Shown here piece after piece: positions 33,452 to 42,286 of a stretch of DNA of 64,000 bases (the first letter of the stretch is position 1; every line of letters begins with the position of its first letter). A program made the translations under genes and the position numbers. The notes under the pieces are model-generated. The model worked only from the letters and a program-made list of their open reading frames with translations, had not been told where the DNA came from and did no database searches. This DNA comes from Candidatus Altimarinota bacterium (GTDB taxonomy: Bacteria; Patescibacteriota; Gracilibacteria; UM-FILTER-43-11): positions 186,001-250,000 of the forward strand of contig JANQKP010000006.1 of NCBI GenBank assembly GCA_028281045.1. The letters are read 5' to 3'.

Positions 33452-35598
33452 TATTCATTAGTTATGTAGATCTCACGGGCCTTAGCGCCGTTTGCAGGGC
33501 CAATCATACCTTGTTCTTCTAGAATGTCTAGAAGTCTTGCAGCACGTGCATAACCTACAGAGAGTCTACGTTGAAGCAGTGAAGCAGAAGCTTTACCGGT
33601 CGATTTAATCACATCAATGGCATCTTCGTACATGTCATCTCCAGCACCCGCGGCATCTCCTTCGCCTCCGGTAGAAAGCAGGTCTACAGGACCTGTAGAT
33701 TTAGTTTCTGTAATTTCATCGTTATACGCAGGGCCTCCATTGATTTTAAGTCTATTCGTTACTCTTTGGATTTCTTTAGTACTTACGTAAATCCCTTGTA
33801 CGCGAATCGGTTGCCCCATATTTCCTGGAAGATAAAGCATATCCCCCATACCTAGTAGGTCTTCAGCTCCAACACTGTCTATAATGGTACGGCTATCTAT
33901 TCCAGACGTTACCGTAAAGGCAATACGCGTAGGGATATTGGCTTTAATAAGACCGGTAATAACGTTCACAGAAGGTCTTTGGGTCGCTAGGATAAGATGC
34001 ATCCCAACAGCACGGGCCATCTGAGCAATGCGACAAATCATAGCCTCTGTTTCTTTTTTATTCGCTTGCATCATAAGGTCTGCAAGCTCATCGATAACAA
34101 TCACAATCTTAGGCATGCGTTTTTCTTCCTGAGCGTTGTATTCTTCAATGTTTCTGTAGCGTTTTTCAGAAAGCTCTTGGTAACGTCTATTCATTTCTTG
34201 CACGGCCCATTTCAGCGCCATATAAGCCTTTTCTGGTGTGGTGATCACTGGCGTAAGTAGATGTGGAATACCATTGTAAGAAGAAAGCTCTACGCGCTTA
34301 GGATCTACCATAATAAATTTAAGATCCTCTGGGCTATTTTGATAGAGCAGAGAAAGCAGGAAAGTGTTCATTCCTACTGATTTACCAGAACCGGTGGCTC
34401 CAGCAATAAGTAGATGAGGCATAGAAGCCAGATCATCAATAACAGGTGCCCCACTTACGTCGCGTCCAATAGCGACTTTAAGTTTACTATCTACAGAGCT
34501 AAACTCTTGGCTTTCTAGAATTTCACGTAGATGCACCACCATACGTTTATCGTTTGGCACCTCTACCCCTACAAGAGATTTACCTGGGATTGGGGCTTCA
34601 ATACGAATCGATTTCGCTGCAAGCGTCATCGCAAGATCGTTTTTAAGCGCAGAAATTTTATTAAGCTTCACGCCAGGATCTGGCTGAAGCGTATATTGCA
34701 TTACGGTTGGCCCAATGTTTACGTCTTTCATCTCTACTGGAATAGAGAATTGAGCCAGTTTTTCTTGAATATGTTGTGCGTTGGCATGCAGCACCTTGTC
34801 TGAAACAGAAACTTCACTACGATCTTTAGAAAGAAGATCTAGTGAAGGCAGTTCCCAATCTGAATAATCTGTATTTGTGTCCATTTTCATCTCTGCTTTC
34901 TTTTTCTTCACGGGTTCAGGCTTATTAATAGAAAGCTTTTTGAAGTCTTTAGGCTTATTCACCTCTACTTTAGTAGTGGTGGTAGGTTTCACAATATTCA
35001 GCTTCTCTGTTTTCGCTTTGGCACGTGCATTTGCACCTGCTTTTGCTTTTACAGGGGCTTCGTTTGGCATCACCATGCCAAGAATTTGTCCCAGTGAGAT
35101 TTCAAAAGTAATAAGACCCCCAATAACCAGCATAGTAGCCATAACCACTTTGGCTCCAAGGTCTGAAATAAATAGGCGAAGCAGCACAGAGGTAATAAAA
35201 CCAGCATAACCTCCAAATTGTTCTACGTTATCTAGCATAGATCCCACAGGCGTTTGCATGTGAAGTAGTCCAAGGCTCGCAAAGATCATAAGCATGATCC
35301 CAAAGTTACGCGTGGCATCGAAACGGATGCGACGAGACATGAATAACGTTAGGCTTAGCCCCAGGAAAAAGACAGGAGCCATAAGGGCTCCTTTTCCAAA
35401 GAGTAGTCTTAGATAAGTATCTACAAAGTTCCCTAGAATTCCTGCATTACCGGTAATGAATAAAAGGGAAATAATAGCGACTCCAAAATAAGCGATTGCG
35501 CTAACTTCGCGTGCAACGTGAGAGTCTAGTTCAATCTTGAAATCGTTCTTGTTTAATTTTACTTGGCGACGACCGCCGGAGAGTTTTTTTCTAGGCAT
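33451..35598 (-). CDS. ftsK: DNA translocase FtsK/SpoIIIE
   Basis: A 715-residue protein. Four to five membrane helices lie in residues 30-180, a linker with Lys/Pro-rich sequence in 180-250, and the motor from about 270: Walker A GATGSGKS near residue 400, Walker B IVIVIDELADLMM, ATQRPSVNVITG. The C-terminal gamma domain (about 650-715) contains a winged helix for KOPS reading (STGKASASLLQRRLSVGYARAARLLD). It pumps chromosome ends across the division septum. The -35/-10 of its promoter is 17-spaced and strong. rsmE follows. Confidence 0.96.
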   Translation of the reverse strand: MPRKKLSGGRRQVKLNKNDFKIELDSHVAREVSAIAYFGVAIISLLFITGNAGILGNFVDTYLRLLFGKGALMAPVFFLGLSLTLFMSRRIRFDATRNFGIMLMIFASLGLLHMQTPVGSMLDNVEQFGGYAGFITSVLLRLFISDLGAKVVMATMLVIGGLITFEISLGQILGMVMPNEAPVKAKAGANARAKAKTEKLNIVKPTTTTKVEVNKPKDFKKLSINKPEPVKKKKAEMKMDTNTDYSDWELPSLDLLSKDRSEVSVSDKVLHANAQHIQEKLAQFSIPVEMKDVNIGPTVMQYTLQPDPGVKLNKISALKNDLAMTLAAKSIRIEAPIPGKSLVGVEVPNDKRMVVHLREILESQEFSSVDSKLKVAIGRDVSGAPVIDDLASMPHLLIAGATGSGKSVGMNTFLLSLLYQNSPEDLKFIMVDPKRVELSSYNGIPHLLTPVITTPEKAYMALKWAVQEMNRRYQELSEKRYRNIEEYNAQEEKRMPKIVIVIDELADLMMQANKKETEAMICRIAQMARAVGMHLILATQRPSVNVITGLIKANIPTRIAFTVTSGIDSRTIIDSVGAEDLLGMGDMLYLPGNMGQPIRVQGIYVSTKEIQRVTNRLKINGGPAYNDEITETKSTGPVDLLSTGGEGDAAGAGDDMYEDAIDVIKSTGKASASLLQRRLSVGYARAARLLDILEEQGMIGPANGAKAREIYITNE

Positions 35599-35625
35599 TG
35601 GTTTGTTTTTGTTTTTGCTGGGGCA

Positions 35626-35654
35626 ATTATACTAAAAAAGCCCCTTTTTTTCAA
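35626..35654 (-). promoter_or_regulatory. Promoter of ftsK-rsmE
   Basis: Minus strand TTGAAA (35649-35654), 17 bases, TATAAT (35626-35631), 27 bases before the ATG. Confidence 0.7.
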
Positions 35655-35833
35655 GAGGTTTAAATTAGGTTGCCAATTAATCTAATTATTGTATTATAAT
35701 TGTCTAGTTTGAAAGTTGAGAAGAATTCCCTTTGGGTTTGCTTACTTGAGGTTCACTAGTCAACACACTTACGATCTTTAACAACACACTATAATCTCAC
35801 GTGGAATAAGCCATGTGGAAAGAGGATATATGA

Positions 35834-37426
35834 ATGAAGTTCATTTTTTCTGGTCGTCTTATGATGGCCATCGTTTTGATGGGGAGCTTACTTACCGGTA
35901 ATTTCTCCAACGCTGAAGCCGGTCTACGAAAGTCTCTAGAGCCAAAGGCTTGTCTAGAGGATCGCGAATGGAATTCGCGCGCCTCGGCCTGCGATTTCGG
36001 AGCTTTCAGAGATCTTTTGGGCGCTGCGCTCAGCGACTTTTCTGACGAAGACTTGGAAAGCGCCGTCGAGTTCATACGAAACTGGAAAAGGGGGCAATAC
36101 TTCTCCCTTTACCACGACACGTTTCCAGATCGCTTAGCTTCGATCATTGAAAGCAAAAAAACCCCAGAGAAAACAAGACAGCTGGCGGTTCTCTTTGCTT
36201 TGCAAATGCACAAAATGGGATCAGATCAGGATCGGCTTACAGAAGTTCTTTTGCCGGCCGCCTTTGGTCACTACAAGCTAAGCTCGGACACCATCCGTGC
36301 CCGCATTTTTGAAGCGATCAACGTCGACGTTTCTGTGCTCACTCAGGCAGCTATTGGCCAGTACGCCGATCCAGTTTCAACCATTCGCATGGCTCTTGTG
36401 GAAAAAATCCACACAGATGAGACATACGTCCACTGTGCTGTGAAGGACCCCGAGGAATTCAATCGTGCAAAGTGCCGAAGCCTAGCTTCGATCACTGGGC
36501 CCTCGAATTCCCATTTGGTGGCGCTCATGCCTACCATCGAGTCGATCACGAGCCCTGCCTATGCAGCGGCGCTGGACTTTGCCATGCTTTACTGCGACGA
36601 GAACCATCGCTATAGCATCGATTGTCTGCCTGACGACTTTGCTAAGCGATACCAAGATCTTGACCCTAGTGAGCGAAAAGCCGTAGTTGATTTTTACGGC
36701 AAAAGCCATTGGGTTTGGATTTATGAGCATTGCTACAATCACGCCTCTGACGAGAGTAATCGTTACTATTGCCATTGGAGAAAAAGTGGCACCGACTGGG
36801 CCTACATTAGTAGCCTTCGGTCGGAGGCAACAGATGAATCTACGATCATCAAATTGCTGAAGCGATACCCCGACCTAGAATTCTCCAAAAAGATGGTTGG
36901 GCACAGCTCTCCCGAGGTTCGTCGAGCTGCAATTTTGGGCCTAGAAACCCTAGACTTGTTCTATACGCATCACTTTTTCTTTGAGCTGCTCGGTCACAAG
37001 GAAGAAGCTATGAAAGGCGCTGCTAAAACGACTTTCATAGCCGCGCTTTATCGCTGCTATGGCCTTTCAACGGGCTTCGTAGAAAGTGAAAGTCAGTATG
37101 CCTCCGGCCTGGATCTTGCCCTCGATCTATACGGGCGCCTGTCGGAACCAGATTCCAAAGAGGCTGCCCTGTCCTGCGTCCAAGGTGAACTGCGCAAGGT
37201 AACCTTTGCAAGCCTAATTGCTTTTACACAAAGCTTCACCGATGCCACCTTGCGAAAGGCGGCAGAAGAAGTTTTGATGAAGCGAATTCAGGGGCATTGG
37301 GAGCAAATAAAGGATGCAGATGCCTTGGCTCAAGTAGCTCATGGGCCCTACAGTCCCCGGATGCAAGCCGAGGCCTTGCGTGCTTTAGCCAGACTAAAGC
37401 CGCAAAACAAAGTGGCTGAAAAGTGA
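35834..37426 (+). CDS. Exported helical-repeat protein, GC-richer than neighbours
   Basis: A 530-residue protein with a signal peptide (about 1-29, ending AEA). The rest is helical, and parts such as HSSPEVRRAAILGLETL and PRMQAEALRALARL look like HEAT-type repeats. There are scattered cysteines (CLEDREWNSRASAC and others) that could pair outside the cytoplasm. By eye it is clearly richer in G and C than the flanks. It also has a Shine-Dalgarno-like AGAGG 9 bases before the ATG, which most genes here lack. It may be recently acquired. No family is recognised. Confidence 0.6.
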   Translation: MKFIFSGRLMMAIVLMGSLLTGNFSNAEAGLRKSLEPKACLEDREWNSRASACDFGAFRDLLGAALSDFSDEDLESAVEFIRNWKRGQYFSLYHDTFPDRLASIIESKKTPEKTRQLAVLFALQMHKMGSDQDRLTEVLLPAAFGHYKLSSDTIRARIFEAINVDVSVLTQAAIGQYADPVSTIRMALVEKIHTDETYVHCAVKDPEEFNRAKCRSLASITGPSNSHLVALMPTIESITSPAYAAALDFAMLYCDENHRYSIDCLPDDFAKRYQDLDPSERKAVVDFYGKSHWVWIYEHCYNHASDESNRYYCHWRKSGTDWAYISSLRSEATDESTIIKLLKRYPDLEFSKKMVGHSSPEVRRAAILGLETLDLFYTHHFFFELLGHKEEAMKGAAKTTFIAALYRCYGLSTGFVESESQYASGLDLALDLYGRLSEPDSKEAALSCVQGELRKVTFASLIAFTQSFTDATLRKAAEEVLMKRIQGHWEQIKDADALAQVAHGPYSPRMQAEALRALARLKPQNKVAEK

Positions 37427-37475
37427 TTTTCGGCCACAAGCCCGCTTTGGGCTTAAATGTAAGTGTGAATTTTTT

Positions 37476-37499
37476 TGGGGGTAGCGCAAGCTGCCCCCA
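37476..37499. repeat. Strong hairpin with GCAA tetraloop
   Basis: TGGGGGTAGC and GCTGCCCCCA pair over 10 bp (one G-T) around a GCAA loop, directly beside the stop codon of the AI-2E gene. Neither strand has a clean T-run after it, so terminator function is uncertain. Confidence 0.5.
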
Positions 37500-38591
37500 T
37501 TACTTTTTAAGAACGCTTTTGTATTCCAGTTCGTAAATATGCAGGAAGGTAAGCGTTAAAGTAAGTACGAGTGGTCCCCAGAAAAGTCCGGTAATACCAA
37601 AGGCAAAGAGTCCACCTAGTAGAACTAGAAGGACAGCCAGAGGATGAATCTGACTCTTTTTACCGATGACAATAGGTTTCACGATATTATCGGCAAAGCT
37701 CACAATGCTCACATGCCAAACAAAGAAGAATAAGGCAGCCAGCCATAGTTTATTTACTAGTAGCACAATAAAGGCGGGAATCCACACCACAGAAACCCCT
37801 ATATAAGGAACAGGGGAGAATAGTGCAGCAATAAGTCCCCAGAAGGCAGCATTATTAAAGCCCACTAAGGCAAACCCAATTCCAACTAGGAACCCTTGAG
37901 CAATAGCGGCTCCAAAGAGTCCATAAATAATTCCATAGCTCAGGCTATTTAGCTTTTCATTCACTTCTTCTCGGTGTTTTTTAGAAAGAGGAAGCAAATT
38001 ATTTACGTATTTAAGCAGTTTTTCTCCATCGCGGATGAAATAATAAGCGGTTAGCGTAAAAATAAGGGCGTGAATAATCATCACAGAAACTGACTTAAAG
38101 ATATTCGTAGTAGAGCTAATGAGTCCTGTACTTACAGTTCCTACAATATCTCCTGCAGCTTGGAAAATATCTTGGGTAGAAATAGGAAAATCTGCCGTGG
38201 TGCGCTCTATCCAGCGACCAATGAAGCTGTCTTGAATGATGCCAGGGAGCAGTCTTATGTCTCCTGCAGTTAAATCGTTTAATCTACTGCTTAAAATAAG
38301 ATAAGCGTCAGTGGCTTCACCGGCTACAAAGAAAAAGAATAAGGTGAACGGGATAACAATAAGGGCAATAATAAGAATGAGCGTAATTAAAGCAGAGATA
38401 CCTTTTGGAATATGAATCTTTTGGTTCAAAAGCTTATGAAGCGGGTAAACCGCGGTCACAATAATCCCTGCAAAAAGAATGTCCGTTGCAAAAGGCCCAA
38501 TGAAAAAGAGCACCGTCACTACAAGGGCAAGGGTGGCAAATAGCAGGAAATATTTCTGAATATCTATGATGTTTTCTCTGGCTTTAGCCAT
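37500..38591 (-). CDS. AI-2E family (UPF0118) permease
   Basis: A 363-residue membrane protein with about 8 helices. It has the family layout: early helices FLLFATLALVVTVLFFIGPF, a soluble middle, and the late motif YGIIYGLFGAAIAQGFLVGIGFALVGFNNAAFWGLIAALFSPVPYIG. Despite the name, members mostly transport unknown solutes or, in a few cases, Na+/H+ or auxin-like compounds. It stands alone and diverges from the attenuator transcript. Confidence 0.88.
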   Translation of the reverse strand: MAKARENIIDIQKYFLLFATLALVVTVLFFIGPFATDILFAGIIVTAVYPLHKLLNQKIHIPKGISALITLILIIALIVIPFTLFFFFVAGEATDAYLILSSRLNDLTAGDIRLLPGIIQDSFIGRWIERTTADFPISTQDIFQAAGDIVGTVSTGLISSTTNIFKSVSVMIIHALIFTLTAYYFIRDGEKLLKYVNNLLPLSKKHREEVNEKLNSLSYGIIYGLFGAAIAQGFLVGIGFALVGFNNAAFWGLIAALFSPVPYIGVSVVWIPAFIVLLVNKLWLAALFFFVWHVSIVSFADNIVKPIVIGKKSQIHPLAVLLVLLGGLFAFGITGLFWGPLVLTLTLTFLHIYELEYKSVLKK

Positions 38592-38641
38592 ATTTTCTTT
38601 TTATTTATTTTAGTTTAGCACAAAGCTTAAAATCGGAAATG

Positions 38642-38669
38642 TTGACAACAAGAAAAATGGCGATATAAT
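38642..38669 (+). promoter_or_regulatory. Promoter of the attenuator leader
   Basis: Perfect TTGACA (38642-38647), 16 bases, perfect TATAAT (38664-38669). The RNA would start near 38676, about 15 bases before the leader-peptide ATG. Confidence 0.8.
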
Positions 38670-38690
38670 AGGGTCAATTAATAAAACGTT

Positions 38691-38750
38691 ATGCAACGTT
38701 CTCAACAGTCTCTACTACTGCTACTTCTGACTCCACCTTACGGCGGATAA
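38691..38750 (+). CDS. Leader peptide with six consecutive leucines
   Basis: A 19-residue open frame, MQRSQQSLLLLLLTPPYGG, with stop TAA. The six Leu codons (38712-38729) are CTA, CTA, CTG, CTA, CTT and CTG. Its final Gly codons form one arm of an antiterminator. The order promoter, short peptide with a run of one amino acid, antiterminator, terminator is that of leu/trp-type attenuators. It is inferred, not tested. Confidence 0.65.
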   Translation: MQRSQQSLLLLLLTPPYGG

Positions 38751-38807
38751 TTTTCGGTAGCCAAATAGAGATCGAAAATGTACATTCCGCCACAAGGCGG
38801 ATTTTTT
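38742..38807 (+). promoter_or_regulatory. Attenuator: antiterminator and terminator
   Basis: Antiterminator: GGCGGA (38742-38747) pairs with TCCGCC (38786-38791), and ATTTTCG (38750-38756) pairs with CGAAAAT (38773-38779). The competing terminator uses TCCGCC (38786-38791) and GGCGGA (38796-38801) with an ACAA loop, then six T (38802-38807). A third pairing, TCCaCC (38732-38737) with GGCGGA (38742-38747), has one mismatch and would release the terminator, so there are three alternate folds. Confidence 0.65.
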
Positions 38808-38835
38808 ATTTTATAAAGTTACCCAACCTAACATT

Positions 38836-39339
38836 ATGACAAACCCATCAAAACACACTCCCATTGTGGAAAATTCCAATATACAAAGGCCTGTGCCAGA
38901 TCAAGTCTGCACGATTAAAATTGGCACCAACATAAAAACCATTGGGGTAAATGACCTCATGGATGATCATCCAGAGGCTTTTGTAGACGGAGCTGTTACT
39001 CAAGATTCTCTTGAGCCATTTGGCCTGGAAATAGCCGAAGTACAAACCATTAGAGGTGATGTAAAAGCAATTCTTGAAAAAGAAAGAATAAAGTACCTTG
39101 TTTATCGTACGGGAGATGGTACTACCGTTAATATTAAATCCGAGGCACATTTTATGGACGGCATGGAGCTAAATAAACAAAGAATGCACCCAAATGCTTA
39201 CTTTGTTTTTCCTGCTGGAGCCACGGAAGAAGAAGCTTCGCATATTGAATATGCATATGGAAACCGGGTCTACAGTATTCGTGAAAAATTAGAAAAAGCT
39301 ACAGAAGAAACAGCTGCAAGCACTAACGTTCCTTATTAA
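38836..39339 (+). CDS. Hypothetical protein under attenuator control
   Basis: A 167-residue soluble protein with no signal peptide or known domain. The mid part, with YLVYRTGDGTTVNI and YFVFPAGATEEEASHIEY, looks like a small alpha/beta fold. It follows the attenuator by 28 bases and shares the leader TTATAAAGTTACCCAACC with the 31190 gene. Whether it relates to leucine is unknown; if the attenuator works, leucine shortage should raise its expression. Confidence 0.55.
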   Translation: MTNPSKHTPIVENSNIQRPVPDQVCTIKIGTNIKTIGVNDLMDDHPEAFVDGAVTQDSLEPFGLEIAEVQTIRGDVKAILEKERIKYLVYRTGDGTTVNIKSEAHFMDGMELNKQRMHPNAYFVFPAGATEEEASHIEYAYGNRVYSIREKLEKATEETAASTNVPY

Positions 39340-39344
39340 AACTT

Positions 39345-39478
39345 AAAAAAGTGCCCTGGGGGTGGGTCCGAAGACACACCCCCAAATTGCCCTCCGAGAT
39401 TAAATTTTACAGGGCTTTTCAGGGTAAGGGAATTTATTTAAGTTGCTCTGAAAAAGAAAGTAGGGCCGGGTAACACTT
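39345..39478 (-). ncRNA. Candidate structured RNA or 3' UTR with terminator
   Basis: On the minus strand a closing stem pairs 39474-39478 and 39462-39465 with 39349-39357 (9 bp with one 8-base bulge). Inside are three hairpins: 39418-39422 region with 39448-39454 (7 bp), GCCCT/AGGGC (39389-39393 with 39411-39415), and an 11-bp stem with a UUCG loop (39357-39384). Six T at 39345-39350 end it. It starts about 35 bases after the P-type ATPase stop, so it may be its 3' UTR and terminator. Confidence 0.4.
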
Positions 39479-39512
39479 CTTTGGTTGGAGCAGTTTTTGA
39501 AAATAATAAAAA

Positions 39513-42218
39513 TTAAGCTGCGTCAAATCTCAGCCTAAATTTCTTAGCTTCGTGCCAGAATAGGAACACCAGAGCCCCCAGTATTGGGTAGCGCCAATCT
39601 GCAAGGCTCATGCCTTCAAAGCCAAACCAAAGGCCTACACTTGGCACATTAATAATGAATAGAACCGCTAGGATTGAAACAAGGAAAGATCCCCAGAGTT
39701 TTCGATTCGTAAATAGATAGCTGGTGAAGATCGTACGATCCGTACGACGTGAAAGAATATTCACGTACTGACAAAGAATAATACCGGTATAAGCCGCAGC
39801 TTGAGCGGATCCCAAGGTTCCTGTGCCGAATTTAAACACCATTACAAAGCTAAAGAAGCCAGCAGCCCCCATCCAGAATCCAAAGAAAATAAGATCACGA
39901 AGGCTTTGTTTATTAATAATATGTTCATTTAAATCACGCGGAGCCGTGTTCATCACAGATTTTTCAGGAGGATCAAAAGTAAGCGCTGTTAGGGGTAGCA
40001 TTTCTCCAATAAGATCAATCGCCAAAATTTGCACTGCGGTGATTGGGGCAGGGAGTCCAAAGATCATACCAATGAATCCAAGAAGCACCGCCGTAAGCTC
40101 ACCATTATTAGAAGTAATACTAGCAATAATGGTTTTCTTTAAGTTTTTAAAGATGGTACGGCCTTCAGAAATGGCCATTGTGAGTGTTTTGAAATTGTCA
40201 TCAAGCAAGACAATTTCAGATGCTTCTTTGGCGACTTCAGAGCCCAGTTTCCCCATGGCGACTCCAATATCAGATTTCTTGAGACTCAGCGTGTCATTTA
40301 CCCCATCTCCGGTTACAGCGACCACCTCGCCCATTTCTTTAAGTAGTGTAATAAGCCTGTACTTATCCTCTGGTGAAACCCGCGAGAACACCACAGATTG
40401 CTGCCTCATGAGTTTCTTAAGTTTATCATCGGTCATCTGTTTAATTTCATCACCTGTTTTCACGGTAAGTTCCGGACCATCTTTCATACCAATGCTTTCA
40501 GCAATAGCCTTAGCGGTTGTAGGCCCATCTCCGGTAATCATCATTACGCGAATCTGCGCATCATAAGCGCGCTGAATTGCTTCTTTTACGCCTGGTTTTG
40601 CAGGATCAATCATGGCCACAAAACCAGCGAAGGTGAAACTATGCTCTGTTTTTTCAACAGAGTAATTATTGTCATTTACATCTAAATCTCTATAGGCTAG
40701 AGCAATTACCCTAAGGGCTCTTGTGCTATAACTTTTCACTTCTTCTTTTAGCTTCTTCTTTTCTTTTTCAGAAATATCACAAGCATCTAAAACCGCAGTA
40801 AGGCCTCCCTTCATATAGGCAATGTGTTTTCCTTTATGCTCGCGAATAATGGTCATGCGTTTTCTGTCGGAATCGAAAGGCAGTTCATGAACCACTTTAT
40901 ATTTACGCTCTAGTGCATCAGGATCTAACCCCGCTTTAATCGCAAAAGGGGTAAAGGCAGCCTCTGTGGAATCCCCTAGGGCGTACCAAGAATCATGTTC
41001 TTTGTCTGGCTTATGTGCAGAGCCATTACTGGCTAAAAAGCCATCTTGAAAGAACTGCTTAATAGGCTCTAAATCTCTATATTTAAGAGCCTTTCCATTT
41101 TCTTGTATTTCTCCTTTTGGATTATATCCATGCCCTGTGACCTCTAAGCTTCTACCATTTATATAGGCGTGCGTAATCGTCATCTCATTCTGCGTAATGG
41201 TTCCGGTTTTATCACTACATATAACCGTAGTAGAACCCAGGGTTTCTACACTGCTTAGTTTTTTAACCACAGCTTTTTTCTTAGCCAGGCGTCCCACGCC
41301 TAAGCTAAGCGCCACAGAGATTTGTGCCGGCAATCCTTGCGGCACGGAAGCCGCAGCGACTCCAATCGCAAATAGCAGACTAAGCTCTACGGTCATACGT
41401 AAGTTGTCGCTGGCATCGACGTTGAGGAAAAAGTTAATCACAAAAAGCGAAAGCGCAATGACTCCAGCAATTTTTGTAAGTGTTTTAGCTAAAATATTAA
41501 TCTCTTTTTGAAGCGGAGATTCATCGTGATGAATGGTTTCTGTGGTTCTTGCAATGCGTCCAATAGCGGTGTCCATTCCCGTACGGAAAACAACAGCGTA
41601 GGCATTTCCGGTAGCTACCGTGGTTCCCAAAAATACACAGTTGTCTTGATTCGTCACCGTGGTGACTTTATCAAAAACAAGCTTCGCATCTTTTTCTTGC
41701 GGTACAGATTCACCAGTCAGTACAAAATCATTGGTACTGAACCTTGTGGTTTCAAGTAGGCGCACATCAGCAGGCACAGAGCCTCCTTCTTCAAGGTAAA
41801 CTAGGTCTCCTGGCACGAGTTCTTCTTCATCAATTTCTTTTCGTTGGCCATCGCGGATCACAATGGCGCGGCCTTTTACAATTTTTTTCAGCGATTCTAG
41901 AATCTTATCGGCTTTATATTCTTGGTAAAAGCCAATAAAAGCATTAACCACAACAATAGTTAAAAGAATAGTCCCGCCACGGAAATCATCTAAGTAATAA
42001 GCTAGGCCTGCGGCCACAATAAGCACAATAATAAGCAGATCTTTAAACTGATCGAAGAGCTTAAAGATCACAGGTCTTTTTTTGCCTTCAGCCAGCTTAT
42101 TAGGCCCGTGTTTTTTCAATAAATCCCGGGCTTTTCCGCTAGAAAGTCCTTTCTGGGCATCGGTGCCCAATTTGCGAACCGCATCTGCCGCTGAGATTTG
42201 GTAGAAAAATTGACTCAT
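39513..42218 (-). CDS. P-type cation-transporting ATPase (P2 type)
   Basis: A 901-residue pump. The N-terminal cation-ATPase domain is followed by the TGES actuator motif (VLTGESVPQ), the phosphorylation site DKTGTIT with Asp336, and the MITGDGPTTAKAIA and TGDGVNDTLSLK motifs. Ten membrane helices are predicted. The layout matches calcium-type (P2A/P2B) pumps, but the ion is inferred. The membrane-helix-4 PEGL region reads VPQGLPAQI here, with Q in place of the usual E, which is unusual for Ca2+ binding. It diverges from lepA. Confidence 0.93.
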   Translation of the reverse strand: MSQFFYQISAADAVRKLGTDAQKGLSSGKARDLLKKHGPNKLAEGKKRPVIFKLFDQFKDLLIIVLIVAAGLAYYLDDFRGGTILLTIVVVNAFIGFYQEYKADKILESLKKIVKGRAIVIRDGQRKEIDEEELVPGDLVYLEEGGSVPADVRLLETTRFSTNDFVLTGESVPQEKDAKLVFDKVTTVTNQDNCVFLGTTVATGNAYAVVFRTGMDTAIGRIARTTETIHHDESPLQKEINILAKTLTKIAGVIALSLFVINFFLNVDASDNLRMTVELSLLFAIGVAAASVPQGLPAQISVALSLGVGRLAKKKAVVKKLSSVETLGSTTVICSDKTGTITQNEMTITHAYINGRSLEVTGHGYNPKGEIQENGKALKYRDLEPIKQFFQDGFLASNGSAHKPDKEHDSWYALGDSTEAAFTPFAIKAGLDPDALERKYKVVHELPFDSDRKRMTIIREHKGKHIAYMKGGLTAVLDACDISEKEKKKLKEEVKSYSTRALRVIALAYRDLDVNDNNYSVEKTEHSFTFAGFVAMIDPAKPGVKEAIQRAYDAQIRVMMITGDGPTTAKAIAESIGMKDGPELTVKTGDEIKQMTDDKLKKLMRQQSVVFSRVSPEDKYRLITLLKEMGEVVAVTGDGVNDTLSLKKSDIGVAMGKLGSEVAKEASEIVLLDDNFKTLTMAISEGRTIFKNLKKTIIASITSNNGELTAVLLGFIGMIFGLPAPITAVQILAIDLIGEMLPLTALTFDPPEKSVMNTAPRDLNEHIINKQSLRDLIFFGFWMGAAGFFSFVMVFKFGTGTLGSAQAAAYTGIILCQYVNILSRRTDRTIFTSYLFTNRKLWGSFLVSILAVLFIINVPSVGLWFGFEGMSLADWRYPILGALVFLFWHEAKKFRLRFDAA

Positions 42219-42237
42219 TTATATTTGTTTTCTGTAG

Positions 42238-42266
42238 TTGAAATATAGCATAACCTTCGCTAAACT
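42238..42266 (+). promoter_or_regulatory. Promoter of lepA
   Basis: TTGAAA (42238-42243), 17 bases, TAAACT (42261-42266). ATG at 42287 follows with no Shine-Dalgarno. Confidence 0.55.
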
Positions 42267-42286
42267 AACAAAGCTCTAACCACTCT

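Noticed and set aside
39345-39478. 6S RNA, tmRNA or SRP RNA
   Set aside because: The closing stem is suggestive but the defining sequences of these families were not found.
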